Shown one piece after another: positions 14,769-22,807 of a stretch of DNA of 34,543 nucleotides (positions within the stretch are counted from its first letter, which is position 1; every line of letters starts with the position of its first letter). A model generated the notes under the pieces. That model was not told the origin of the DNA, made no database searches, and saw nothing but the letters and a program-made list of their open reading frames with translations. Source of the DNA: Helicobacteraceae bacterium (GTDB lineage: Bacteria > Campylobacterota > Campylobacteria > Campylobacterales > SZUA-545); assembly GCA_031260125.1 (NCBI GenBank), contig JAIRKM010000082.1, forward strand, positions 1 to 34,543, given 5' to 3'. The position numbers and the translations under genes were made by a program.

Positions 14769-17243
14769 ATGCGGGCGGATTTTGCGAAGAAACTTGAGCG
14801 GCTCATTGAAGAAGAGGCGGATGACTTCTCCGTTTCAAAGCTGTTCAAAGAGGAAAGAACCGAATACTACGCATCGCTTGCCCAGCGCTTCGGCGGCGCG
14901 GCGCCGCGCCAGTTTCTCATTCAGCACGCAAGAATGATCGAGGAGTTTATCGCCGCCTTCTACCGATATGTGCTGCGCGGAACGTTTGGCAACTACGTCC
15001 CTCCTCTCAGCGCGCTGCCGATCGCCTTTTTCGCGCTGGGCAGTTTTGGGCGTGAGCAGTGCGCGCCCTATTCTGACATCGATCTGATGATCGTCTATAA
15101 GGACGCGAAAGGTTACAACGTACAGCCGATCATCGAGCGGGTTTTGTATCTGGCGTGGGACGCCGGTTTCCAACTGGGGCATAGGGTGCATGAGATCGGC
15201 GAGCTCAAGGAGACCGCCGCTCAGGAAAACACGATCAAAACCGCGATGTTGGAAGGGCGTTTTTTCTGCGGATCGCGCATTTTGAACGTTGAGGTAGAAA
15301 ACGCGCTTAACGGGATACGCTTCGATCGGCGCGACGAGTTTATTGAGGCGAAGATGAGGGAGTATCGAGAACGCAGGGCAAAAAAGCCGATCACGATGGA
15401 GCCGGATATCAAGGAGGGCGTCGGCGGGTTGAGAGACGCCAACGCGCTCTTTTGGATCGCCCGCTTGCTTTTTGGCGTCAGCAGTACCAAAGATATTGTG
15501 GGCGCGTTTATTCGCGAGGAGGATTACCGCGTCTTTCATCAGGCGTTAGAGACGCTCTTTCGCGTCCGATCCGCGCTGCATATCATCGCCGGACGCAAGG
15601 TGGACACGCTGCTGTTTCAGTATCAGCGGGAGGCGGCGCTTTTTATGGGCTTTGCGGACACAAAGAGGCGCAAGGCGGAGCGGTTTCTGCTCAAGCGCGT
15701 TTTGCAGGCGCTCAAAATCATCGATCGCCACTCCGCCTACTATCTGGCAAAACTTACCCGTCGGCAGCCGCCTTTAGGAGTCGTCTGCGCGCCGTTTGAA
15801 AGCGAAAACGAAGAGATGGGGGTTCTTCTGCGAAAGGCGCTTGACGCGCCTATGAACGCCCCGTTTGACATCACCTTCGTAATGGCGCTAAAGCGCGCAA
15901 AGGTGTCCAAGCGCTCCAAAGCCTCCTTCAAGGAGACGATCCGCGAGCTTTTTCACAGAAGCGATTCGCACCTGCTTATCTCCGCGCTTGACAGCGCCGA
16001 AGTTTTAGATGTTCTTTTCCCGCCGTTAAAGGGGGTGGTTTCGCTGGCGCAGTTCGATGGCTACCACAAGCGCCCCGTTGACGAACATTCGATCTTGACG
16101 CTCAAAACGCTCAATTCACTCTCTGGAGAGGCGGGAAGGCTTTTTGACGGTTTAAGCGCGGAGGATCGTATGCTGCTTAGGCTCGTGGCGCTGATGCACG
16201 ACGCGGGCAAGGGCGGCTCCCACAACCGCCACAGCGAAGCGGGCGCGAGACGGTTCGGGAGTTTCGCGCGGGCGCTTGGGCTGAGAAGCGATCAGGTTGA
16301 GCGCGGGGTTTTGCTGATCAAACTGCATACGCTTATGGCGCACGTCGCCAGAAAGGAAGATATATACAGCGATCGGGTCGTTTTCGCGTTCGCCTCCGCG
16401 ATTGCGAGCGTAACCGCGCTGACGATGCTCTACATACTCACCATCTGCGACATCTCTTCCGTAGCCGAAAACACCCTCACGCCGCTTATGATCGGCTTGC
16501 TACGCGATCTTTACGCCCGCTCTATTGAGGCGCTGGAAAAAAGAGAGCAGATCAGCGAAGCCGCCGCTAGGACGCGCAAGGAGAGGCTGCTGATGGCATA
16601 CGATAGGTTTGCGGCGTTGGACGCTCACGAAAAAAGGCAGATACTCTCGATCGATTCGGCGCTGTTTTTCTTGAAATTCAAGCCGGCGGAGATTTTGGAG
16701 TTTTCCGCAAAAGCCAGAGCAACCGAACTCGTGAGTTTCGATGTGTCGCTTGAGCCTTCGTTCACGCTGGACGTGATCAGCAAAACGCCGTTTAATCTCG
16801 GCTGGTTTCTTGGCAAGCTGGCGCGTTTTGACTTGGGCGCTATGGATATTTTCAAACTCTTTGACGGCGCGAAGCTGTTCAGAATGCAGTTCAGGCGGCG
16901 ATTTGACGAATCAACCGCGCTCCTGTCCGATCTGGTGGAAAAGAGCCTTGATATGAGCAGGACGATGGAGTATAAACGCCCAAGTATTAAAAAAAAGGAG
17001 ATCGAGATCGACTTCGATCACTCGCCGACATACGCGAGAATGAGTCTGCAAACCGCCGATCAACAAGGGCTTATGGCGTTTTTTATCGATCTCTTCGATC
17101 GCAGGGGCGTCGATATAGCAACGGCAAAGATCGACACGATCAGGCATAGGACGAACAACATGTTTCTGATCGAGAAAAACAGCGGCTTTGTAAAAGAGGA
17201 TATTGTAGGAGAGCTTACCAGAGTAACGCGCAGCGGCGTATAA
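14769..17243 (+). CDS. glnD: Bifunctional uridylyltransferase/uridylyl-removing enzyme GlnD
   Basis: GlnD senses glutamine and adds or removes UMP on PII proteins to control nitrogen assimilation. The 824-residue protein has a nucleotidyltransferase domain with GSFGREQ (residues 91-97) and the metal ligands Asp103 and Asp105 (SDIDLM). A GlnE/GlnD helical linker follows. The HD phosphohydrolase domain has LMHDAGKGGSHNRHSE, with His477-Asp478. The C-terminus carries ACT-like domains; the second (about 753-815) is recognisable, while the first is diverged. ATG 14769 has only a weak ribosome site (GGAAG immediately before, AGGGGG further up). No PII gene is in the window. The fold order NT-HD-ACT-ACT is complete, so both activities are expected. 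Confidence 0.93.
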   Translation: MRADFAKKLERLIEEEADDFSVSKLFKEERTEYYASLAQRFGGAAPRQFLIQHARMIEEFIAAFYRYVLRGTFGNYVPPLSALPIAFFALGSFGREQCAPYSDIDLMIVYKDAKGYNVQPIIERVLYLAWDAGFQLGHRVHEIGELKETAAQENTIKTAMLEGRFFCGSRILNVEVENALNGIRFDRRDEFIEAKMREYRERRAKKPITMEPDIKEGVGGLRDANALFWIARLLFGVSSTKDIVGAFIREEDYRVFHQALETLFRVRSALHIIAGRKVDTLLFQYQREAALFMGFADTKRRKAERFLLKRVLQALKIIDRHSAYYLAKLTRRQPPLGVVCAPFESENEEMGVLLRKALDAPMNAPFDITFVMALKRAKVSKRSKASFKETIRELFHRSDSHLLISALDSAEVLDVLFPPLKGVVSLAQFDGYHKRPVDEHSILTLKTLNSLSGEAGRLFDGLSAEDRMLLRLVALMHDAGKGGSHNRHSEAGARRFGSFARALGLRSDQVERGVLLIKLHTLMAHVARKEDIYSDRVVFAFASAIASVTALTMLYILTICDISSVAENTLTPLMIGLLRDLYARSIEALEKREQISEAAARTRKERLLMAYDRFAALDAHEKRQILSIDSALFFLKFKPAEILEFSAKARATELVSFDVSLEPSFTLDVISKTPFNLGWFLGKLARFDLGAMDIFKLFDGAKLFRMQFRRRFDESTALLSDLVEKSLDMSRTMEYKRPSIKKKEIEIDFDHSPTYARMSLQTADQQGLMAFFIDLFDRRGVDIATAKIDTIRHRTNNMFLIEKNSGFVKEDIVGELTRVTRSGV

Positions 17244-17244
17244 T
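17239..17244 (+). promoter_or_regulatory. -10 box of glmS
   Basis: A perfect TATAAT overlaps the glnD stop codon and ends 29 bases before the glmS ATG. The leader carries AAGGGAT. The leader is far too short for a glmS ribozyme, so regulation of that kind is excluded here. Confidence 0.5.
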
Positions 17245-17273
17245 AGCGCCAACGCTGCAAAAGGGATATCTAA

Positions 17274-19076
17274 ATGTGTGGAATTGTGGGATATATAGGC
17301 GGCGGAAACGTCAAAAAAGTGCTTCTGGACGGTCTCAAAGAGCTGGAGTACCGCGGCTACGACAGCGCGGGGCTTGCGGTGCTGCAAGGCGGGCGCATCA
17401 GCTCGTTCAAAGCGGTGGGCAAGCTGGTCAATCTGGTAAACAAAACCGCCTCGTTTGAGCCGAACGGCTTCGCGGCTGGTATCGCGCACACGCGCTGGGC
17501 GACGCACGGCAAGCCGACGGAGATCAACGCCCACCCTCATCAGGGCGAGCATTCGTTTGTGGTGCATAACGGGATCATCGAAAACTACGCCGCGCTTAAA
17601 GACGACCTGATCAAGAAAGGCGCGCGCTTTATCAGTCAGACCGATACGGAGGCGATCGTGCATCTGTACGAGTTTTTCCTGCGAAAGGAGAAGGACGCGA
17701 AAGCCGCCTTTGGTCGGACAGTAGAGGCGATTGAGGGTGCTTACGCAATTTTGCTAATCGACGAAAACCTGCCAAATATGATATTTTTCGCAAAAAAAGG
17801 CTCGCCTTTACAGATCGGCAGAGCACAGGACGCAACCTTTTTTGCCTCCAGCGACGCGCCGCTGATCGGGCTGTGCGAGGAGGCTATTTACCTCAACGAT
17901 GGCTGCTGGGGCTGGGCAAACGAGGAGGAGAACAGGATTTTTGAGGGCGCCGTAGCGGTGGAATATGCCCCAAAGCCGCTCCCAGCCACGCAGAATTCGG
18001 CGCAAAAAGAGGGTTTTCGCTTCTTTATGGAAAAGGAGATTTACGAACAGACGAGAGTGATCGGCGACACGCTGATGGGGCGGATAGAAAACGACGCCGT
18101 TTTGCTTGACGAACTGCCGGAGGGTTTTTTGGAGGGCGTTGAAACGCTACGCCTGTGCGCCTGCGGCACAAGCTATCACGCCGCCCTTGCCGCCTCTTAC
18201 ATCTTTGAGCGAACGGCGAAGATCGAAACGCGGTGCGAAATCGCGAGCGAATTTCGTTACCGCGATCCGGTGCTGAAGAGCAACGAGCTTTTTATAGCGA
18301 TCAGCCAAAGCGGGGAAACCGCCGATACGCTCGAAGCGCTGAAAAAGGCAAAGCTGGCGCGGCAAAAAACGCTTGCCGTGTGCAACGTAGATAACAGCTC
18401 GATCGTGCGGGAGGCAGACGCGGCAATCCTCACGAGAGCGGGAATTGAAAAGGGTGTCGCAAGCACAAAGGCGTTTGCCACACAGGTGATGGCGCTGTGG
18501 CTTCTTGCGCTACGCATCGGCAAAGCGGCGATGGGCGCAGATGTGTATAAGCGCGAGATAAACGCGATCCGCCGCGTACCCGCCGCGCTCGCGGTAAGAA
18601 GCGAGAGGCACGAGCAGATCAGGCGGCTGAGCAGGCGTTATCTGCATGGACACGGGTTTTTCTTTATCGGGCGCGATCTGTTCTACCCGCTTGCGCTGGA
18701 AGGGGCGCTGAAACTCAAAGAGATCAGCTATCTGCACGCGGAAGGCTATCCGGCGGGCGAGATGAAGCACGGTCCGATCGCGCTTGCCGACGACAAACTT
18801 TTCACAATCGCGCTGATGCCCGGAACTATGCTTTACGACAAGATGCGCAGCAACGTGGAGGAGTTGATCGCCCGCGACTCGACGCTACTTGTCATATCGC
18901 CGCGCCGTTTTGACGCCGCCGATGACTTTCTGCCGATCGATGAGCGCGATCACCCGCTGATCGAATTTTACGAAATGATGATAGCGATTCAACTGCTGGC
19001 GCTGGAGATTGCCGTACGGCTTGGCAACGATGTGGATATGCCGCGAAATCTCGCAAAAAGCGTTACCGTAGAATAG
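17274..19076 (+). CDS. glmS: Glucosamine-fructose-6-phosphate aminotransferase (isomerizing) GlmS
   Basis: GlmS makes glucosamine-6-phosphate from fructose-6-phosphate and glutamine, the first step to peptidoglycan and LPS amino sugars. The 600-residue protein starts MCGIVGYIGGG, with Cys2 as the N-terminal nucleophile of a class II amidotransferase domain (about 1-220; HTRWATHG is the glutamine site). Two SIS isomerase domains follow, with CACGTSYHA and SQSGETADTL in the first and HGFFFIGRDLFYPLALEGALKLKEISYLH-type helices in the second. The C-terminus NLAKSVTVE is the family ending. Length is normal. It lies 30 bases after glnD and may also be reached by readthrough from it. Confidence 0.97.
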   Translation: MCGIVGYIGGGNVKKVLLDGLKELEYRGYDSAGLAVLQGGRISSFKAVGKLVNLVNKTASFEPNGFAAGIAHTRWATHGKPTEINAHPHQGEHSFVVHNGIIENYAALKDDLIKKGARFISQTDTEAIVHLYEFFLRKEKDAKAAFGRTVEAIEGAYAILLIDENLPNMIFFAKKGSPLQIGRAQDATFFASSDAPLIGLCEEAIYLNDGCWGWANEEENRIFEGAVAVEYAPKPLPATQNSAQKEGFRFFMEKEIYEQTRVIGDTLMGRIENDAVLLDELPEGFLEGVETLRLCACGTSYHAALAASYIFERTAKIETRCEIASEFRYRDPVLKSNELFIAISQSGETADTLEALKKAKLARQKTLAVCNVDNSSIVREADAAILTRAGIEKGVASTKAFATQVMALWLLALRIGKAAMGADVYKREINAIRRVPAALAVRSERHEQIRRLSRRYLHGHGFFFIGRDLFYPLALEGALKLKEISYLHAEGYPAGEMKHGPIALADDKLFTIALMPGTMLYDKMRSNVEELIARDSTLLVISPRRFDAADDFLPIDERDHPLIEFYEMMIAIQLLALEIAVRLGNDVDMPRNLAKSVTVE

Positions 19077-19090
19077 GCGGCGTGCGCGTG

Positions 19091-19399
19091 TTAGAGGATA
19101 TGCAAGATCGCGCTATGCGATCGCAAAGCGTCAAAAAGATTAAGCCGTTCCTCTTCACTCTGTACGATCACGGTCAACTGCACGCTGACAAAGCTCCCTT
19201 TTGAGCTTAGGCGCGATCGCGCGATCGTGTGTTCCTTGCCATCAAGCGCTTTTAACGCCGCCTCGCAAAGCGCCTCTTCCACCCGCCCGATCAGCTTATA
19301 GCTCCATTCGCACGGGTAGTCTATCTTCGGTTTGGCATTTACGTCGCGCAAGTTTATTTTGCCCACGTCTGGCGAAACCGCCGCGCCTTGGTGTGTCAT
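19091..19399 (-). CDS. DUF493 (HP0495-type) protein
   Basis: I choose ATG 19399, which overlaps the upstream stop as TAATG and gives 102 residues. An ATG at 19429 would extend 10 residues into the previous gene. The core IDYPCEWSYKLIG and the C-terminal VQLTVIVQSEEERLNLFDALRSHSAILHIL match the DUF493 (YbeD-like) fold, a small ferredoxin-like alpha/beta domain, as in H. pylori HP0495. It has about 20 additional N-terminal residues without recognisable features. The family is thought to be regulatory (ACT-like) but its ligand is unknown. It appears translationally coupled to the SafE-like membrane protein. Confidence 0.85.
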   Translation of the reverse strand: MTHQGAAVSPDVGKINLRDVNAKPKIDYPCEWSYKLIGRVEEALCEAALKALDGKEHTIARSRLSSKGSFVSVQLTVIVQSEEERLNLFDALRSHSAILHIL

Positions 19400-20106
19400 T
19401 ACGAAAGTAGCGCCGTTATCGATCGCCATAACGTCAAAGCGCCAAGCGCGATCACTACCAGCGCGGCAAGTTTAACCGCTACGCCGCGAAATTTCGTCAT
19501 CGCCAGCACCGATGTAAACGCGCCCGCCAGAAAGAGGCTTGGAGCGGTCGCCGCGCCAAAAAGCGCCATCGCCGCCGCGCTTCCCGCCGCGCTTGGCGCC
19601 GTGATCGCCATCGCCAGCGCCGCGTAAACCGCCCCGCACGGGATAAGCCCATTTAGCACCCCTATGCCATAAACGCTCAAAAGGCTTTTTGATCCGATTA
19701 ACGTCCCGAAAGTACGTCTGTACCAGCCGCTTTGGATAATTCCGCCGCTCTCCAGAAGCGGTAGAAACTTTATCCATCCTAGCAGCGAAACGCCTATCAG
19801 AATCATCACCAAGCCAAGCGCGATCATGACGATCGCTTTGACCGGCGCCGATACGGAAAGAGCCGCGCCCAACACGCCGGCAATCAAACCCAACGCCGCG
19901 TATGTACAGATCCGCCCAAGGGAGTACAGAAGATGCGCCGCAAGCTGCCCTCCCCTGCTTTTCCCGTCCAGCTTTGCCGTGCTGTAGGCGACGACAATGC
20001 CCGAACACATGCCAATACAGTGTCCAAATGATGTTAAAAGCCCAAATGTTACCGCTGCCCACATCGAAAAATCCCCACTCTGCATATGATGCATAGCGCC
20101 GTGCAT
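19399..20106 (-). CDS. SafE/DsbD-like membrane protein (HCxGMC family)
   Basis: I start at ATG 20106, preceded by AAGGA seven bases upstream; a start at 20145 lacks such a site. The 235-residue protein is polytopic with about six helices. Paired motifs SFGHCIGMCSG near the N-terminus and LNGLIPCGAVY in the middle place conserved cysteines in the first and fourth helices. These define the CcdA/DsbD-like half-channel family (DsbD_2, often annotated sulfite exporter TauE/SafE or UreH-like). Relatives are linked to cytochrome c or cytochrome oxidase maturation and metal handling. The usual GMCGG reads GMCSG here. A His/Met-rich N-terminus (MHGAMHHMQSG) could bind metal. The specific role is not determined by its neighbours. 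Confidence 0.85.
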   Translation of the reverse strand: MHGAMHHMQSGDFSMWAAVTFGLLTSFGHCIGMCSGIVVAYSTAKLDGKSRGGQLAAHLLYSLGRICTYAALGLIAGVLGAALSVSAPVKAIVMIALGLVMILIGVSLLGWIKFLPLLESGGIIQSGWYRRTFGTLIGSKSLLSVYGIGVLNGLIPCGAVYAALAMAITAPSAAGSAAAMALFGAATAPSLFLAGAFTSVLAMTKFRGVAVKLAALVVIALGALTLWRSITALLS

Positions 20107-20169
20107 TCTCGTTCCTTGAAGGTAATTTAACGGGAACTCTAACAAAAAAAGCTTAACCGCTTTCTATGT

Positions 20170-20183
20170 CGGATTGCAATCCG
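20170..20183. repeat. 14-bp perfect palindrome in divergent intergenic region
   Basis: CGGATTGCAATCCG is perfectly self-complementary. It lies in the 206-base gap between the divergent SafE-like gene and the M3 peptidase gene, where a dimeric regulator could act on either. No matching site was noticed elsewhere in the window. Confidence 0.4.
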
Positions 20184-20202
20184 CGTCATGTGCGCCGCAG
20201 GA

Positions 20203-20266
20203 GCGCGCGATAACGCCTACGAAGCGAAACCCTCGTATGATTCCAGCTCACGGCGCGCGATACGCC
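20203..20266. repeat. Short direct and inverted repeats upstream of the M3 peptidase
   Basis: GCGCGCGATAACGCC (20203-20217) recurs as GCGCGCGATACGCC (20253-20266), one base shorter. Between and beyond them CGAAGCG (20220-20226) and CGCTTCG (20266-20272) form an inverted pair. No coding function was found for this G+C-rich patch. It may be a structured leader or an operator region. Confidence 0.35.
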
Positions 20267-20312
20267 GCTTCGCGAAAGAAAACGCGATCGATGTTAAATA
20301 TAAGGAATTGGA

Positions 20313-22265
20313 GTGTTTGAAGAGTTTAACGCGGACGATCTGGCGGAAAAACCGGAGCGGCTTAAACGACTTTTGCTAGAGAACAGCGAAGAGATAGAGA
20401 GGCTCGCCGCGCAGGAGAATCCCACCTATCTCTCGTTTGTCCGACCGATGCAGGAGCTAGAAGAGAGGCTTTGCGTCTTCTTCTCCCCCGCCGCCATTTT
20501 GCAGGAGACAAAAAACAGCCCAGAAACGCAGGAGGCGTACAGCCGTATGCTGCCGATGATCAGCGAGTACCACACCCGCCTCTCGCAGGATCAGCGCGTC
20601 TATGAGGCGTACAATGCCATTTTGCGTACGGATAGCAGTTTGACAGACGAACAGATTAAGGTTCTACACGATCTCATCGTCGATTTTGAGATGGAGGGCG
20701 CTAAATGCGGCGCGAAGACAAAGGAGCGCATAAGGGAGATTAACGTCCGTTTAAGCAGACTTGACAACGACTTTGGACAGAATCTGCTGGAGGCGACAAA
20801 GAGTTTTGAAAGGGAGATTTCCAATCCGAAAGATGTAGCGGGCATTCCCCAAAGCGATCTAAGCGCGTTTGAGATCGGCGAAAACCGCTGGCGTTTTTCT
20901 CTGCTGCCGCACAGCTACCGCACCATTATGACCTACTGCCAAAACCGCGCGATCAGAGAGGAGTTCTACAGAGCCTACGTAACGCGCGCGCCGCAAAACG
21001 AGGCGATCATCACCGAAATGCTCGCGCTTAAACACGAAAAGGCTCTCCTGCTTGGATTTGCCAACTACGCCGAGTATTCCGCGAAAACCAAGATGGCTGG
21101 CAATGCGAAAACGGCAAAAGCGTTCGTAGCCGATCTGATCGCAAAAGGCAAAAAACAGGCTCAAAAGGAGCTTTTTGCGCTTCAGACCTTCGCCGAAGAG
21201 AACGGATTTGAAGGCAGGCTGGAAAGCTACGATCTTGATTTCTGGAGCAAGCGGCAAGAACGTGCGCTCTTTGATATGGACGACGAGCTTTACAAGCCGT
21301 ACTTTGAGGCAAAAAGCGTGGCGCTGGGGCTGTTTGATCTCCTCCACAAGATGTTCGGCGTGGAGTTTGCGCCGGTAGAGGCAAAGACGTGGGATCGGAG
21401 CGTAGAGGTCTTCGATCTGCGAAAAAACGGCACAACCTTTGCGCGCCTTTACGCCGATCTGTACGAGAGAAAAGAAAAGAGAGGCGGCGCGTGGATGGAT
21501 TCCATTCAGACCCGCATGAGAAAGGTCAAGGGAGACGTTCAGCCGCCGAGCGCCTATATCGCCTGCAACTTCCCCGCGCCCGCGAAAAACCGTCCGTCCC
21601 TTCTGCGGCACGAGGACGTAGCGACCTTTTTCCACGAAATGGGACACGCGATACACCACCTTTTCAGCGAGGCGGACGAGCGGGACGCAAGCGGCATAAA
21701 CAGCGTGGAGATGGATGCGGTGGAGTTTCCAAGCCAGTGGCTGGAAAACTTCGCCTACGAGCCGTCGGCGCTTAGACTCTTTGCCAAACGGTATAGGACG
21801 GGTGAAGCGCTGCCTGAAACTTTGGAAAAAAAGCTGCTTGAGGCAAAAAACTTTCAGTCCGCCATGTCGATGCTACGGCAGTGCCTCTTCTCGCTGTTCG
21901 ATCTAAATGTGTACGAGGGGGCGTTTGGCGCCGATGAGGTTCAGGCGGTGCTGGACGCGGCGCGCGGCGAGACGGGTCTCACACAGCCGCCCTCTTATAA
22001 CAAGTTTCAAAACGGCTTTAGCCATATCTTCGGCGGTGGATACGCGGCTGGTTACTACGGCTACAAATGGGCGGAAGCGCTGAGTGCCGACGCGTTTTTT
22101 GAGTTTACGGGAAAGAACATCTTTGATCGCGAAACGGCGGAGAGGTTCAAAAGGGAGGTTCTAAGCGCCGGCGCGAAGAGAAAGGCGCTGGAAAACTTTG
22201 CGGCGTTTATGGGACGAGCGCCGGACGCAGGCGCGCTTTTGCGCCTTAGGGGAATAGCGGAATGA
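20313..22265 (+). CDS. M3 family oligopeptidase (oligopeptidase A / PrlC-like)
   Basis: This is a cytoplasmic zinc metallopeptidase that degrades short peptides, including cleaved signal peptides in the case of OpdA/PrlC. GTG 20313 has AAGGA six bases upstream and gives 650 residues. The zinc motif is HEMGH (His441, Glu442, His445). The third ligand Glu471 lies in VEFPSQWLENF, as in thimet oligopeptidases. The substrate-closing loop YAAGYYGYKWAEALSADAFFEF near the C-terminus contains the Tyr residues that bind the transition state. Length is slightly below the 680 of E. coli PrlC. No signal peptide is visible. The stop overlaps the sixA start by four bases. Confidence 0.93.
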   Translation: MFEEFNADDLAEKPERLKRLLLENSEEIERLAAQENPTYLSFVRPMQELEERLCVFFSPAAILQETKNSPETQEAYSRMLPMISEYHTRLSQDQRVYEAYNAILRTDSSLTDEQIKVLHDLIVDFEMEGAKCGAKTKERIREINVRLSRLDNDFGQNLLEATKSFEREISNPKDVAGIPQSDLSAFEIGENRWRFSLLPHSYRTIMTYCQNRAIREEFYRAYVTRAPQNEAIITEMLALKHEKALLLGFANYAEYSAKTKMAGNAKTAKAFVADLIAKGKKQAQKELFALQTFAEENGFEGRLESYDLDFWSKRQERALFDMDDELYKPYFEAKSVALGLFDLLHKMFGVEFAPVEAKTWDRSVEVFDLRKNGTTFARLYADLYERKEKRGGAWMDSIQTRMRKVKGDVQPPSAYIACNFPAPAKNRPSLLRHEDVATFFHEMGHAIHHLFSEADERDASGINSVEMDAVEFPSQWLENFAYEPSALRLFAKRYRTGEALPETLEKKLLEAKNFQSAMSMLRQCLFSLFDLNVYEGAFGADEVQAVLDAARGETGLTQPPSYNKFQNGFSHIFGGGYAAGYYGYKWAEALSADAFFEFTGKNIFDRETAERFKREVLSAGAKRKALENFAAFMGRAPDAGALLRLRGIAE

Positions 22266-22732
22266 AAACAATACTATTTATACGCCATGCCAAAAGCGAA
22301 CGATCGCAGTTCGCAAGCGATTTTGAGCGCGCGCTTACAGAGAGAGGGCAAGAGGACGCGAAACGCGCGGCGATCAGACTGCCAAAAGAGTTTTTGCCCG
22401 ATCGGATCATCACCAGCACGGCGCTGAGGGCGAGGCAAACGGCGGAGATCTTCGCGCAAATCCTCAAACGCGAGGATCGGCTGACGATCGACGATGCGAT
22501 CTACGATGCCGATGATTACCTGCCGATCGTTCAAAAGATCGACGATTGGTACGGCACGGTTTTTTTCGTTGGACACAACCCGACCATAGCGCAAACGTGC
22601 GAGCTGCTTACCGGCAATCTTCCGCTGCGTATGCGTACCTGCTCTGTTTACGGCGTCCGTTTTGTTCTCGATTCTTTCGCCGCGATAGAAAAATCGACGG
22701 GGAACGAAGTCTATTTTGATTTTCCAGAATAG
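22262..22732 (+). CDS. sixA: Phosphohistidine phosphatase SixA-like (histidine phosphatase family)
   Basis: This is a 156-residue histidine-phosphatase-superfamily protein. The catalytic RHG-type motif is FIRHAKSER, with Arg8 and His9, and the second conserved histidine is His105 in FFVGHNPTI. The short length and RHAKS form are those of SixA, which removes phosphate from histidine-containing phosphotransfer domains or the PTS protein NPr in E. coli. The target in a Campylobacterota cell is unknown. The start overlaps the peptidase stop (ATGA), so the two genes are coupled. Confidence 0.88.
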   Translation: MKTILFIRHAKSERSQFASDFERALTERGQEDAKRAAIRLPKEFLPDRIITSTALRARQTAEIFAQILKREDRLTIDDAIYDADDYLPIVQKIDDWYGTVFFVGHNPTIAQTCELLTGNLPLRMRTCSVYGVRFVLDSFAAIEKSTGNEVYFDFPE

Positions 22733-22766
22733 CCGCGCAAAAATAACGGTCTTTAAAATAAATTTG

Positions 22767-22775
22767 TGTTAGAAT
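22767..22775 (+). promoter_or_regulatory. Extended -10 promoter of the diguanylate cyclase gene
   Basis: TGTTAGAAT (TGN plus TAGAAT) lies 32 bases before the ATG at 22808, with AAGGAAA at 22795-22801 between. An A+T-rich stretch (22750-22766) precedes it, and no -35 consensus is evident. Confidence 0.55.
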
Positions 22776-22807
22776 GCACACAACGTTCGTATGAAGGAAA
22801 AAGCCCT

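Noticed and set aside
17244-17273. Possible glmS ribozyme upstream of glmS
   Set aside because: Only 30 bases separate glnD and glmS, too few for the ribozyme.
16911-17663. Open frame antisense to the glnD end and glmS start
   Set aside because: It crosses the junction of two clearly identified genes on the other strand and has no coding support.
20188-20379. Small ORF overlapping the start of the M3 peptidase
   Set aside because: It runs out of frame into the peptidase gene and has no ribosome site. The peptidase start at GTG 20313 is better supported.
20859-21659. Long open frame opposite the M3 peptidase (266 codons)
   Set aside because: It is the antisense shadow of a gene with an intact HEMGH motif. 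It has no independent evidence.
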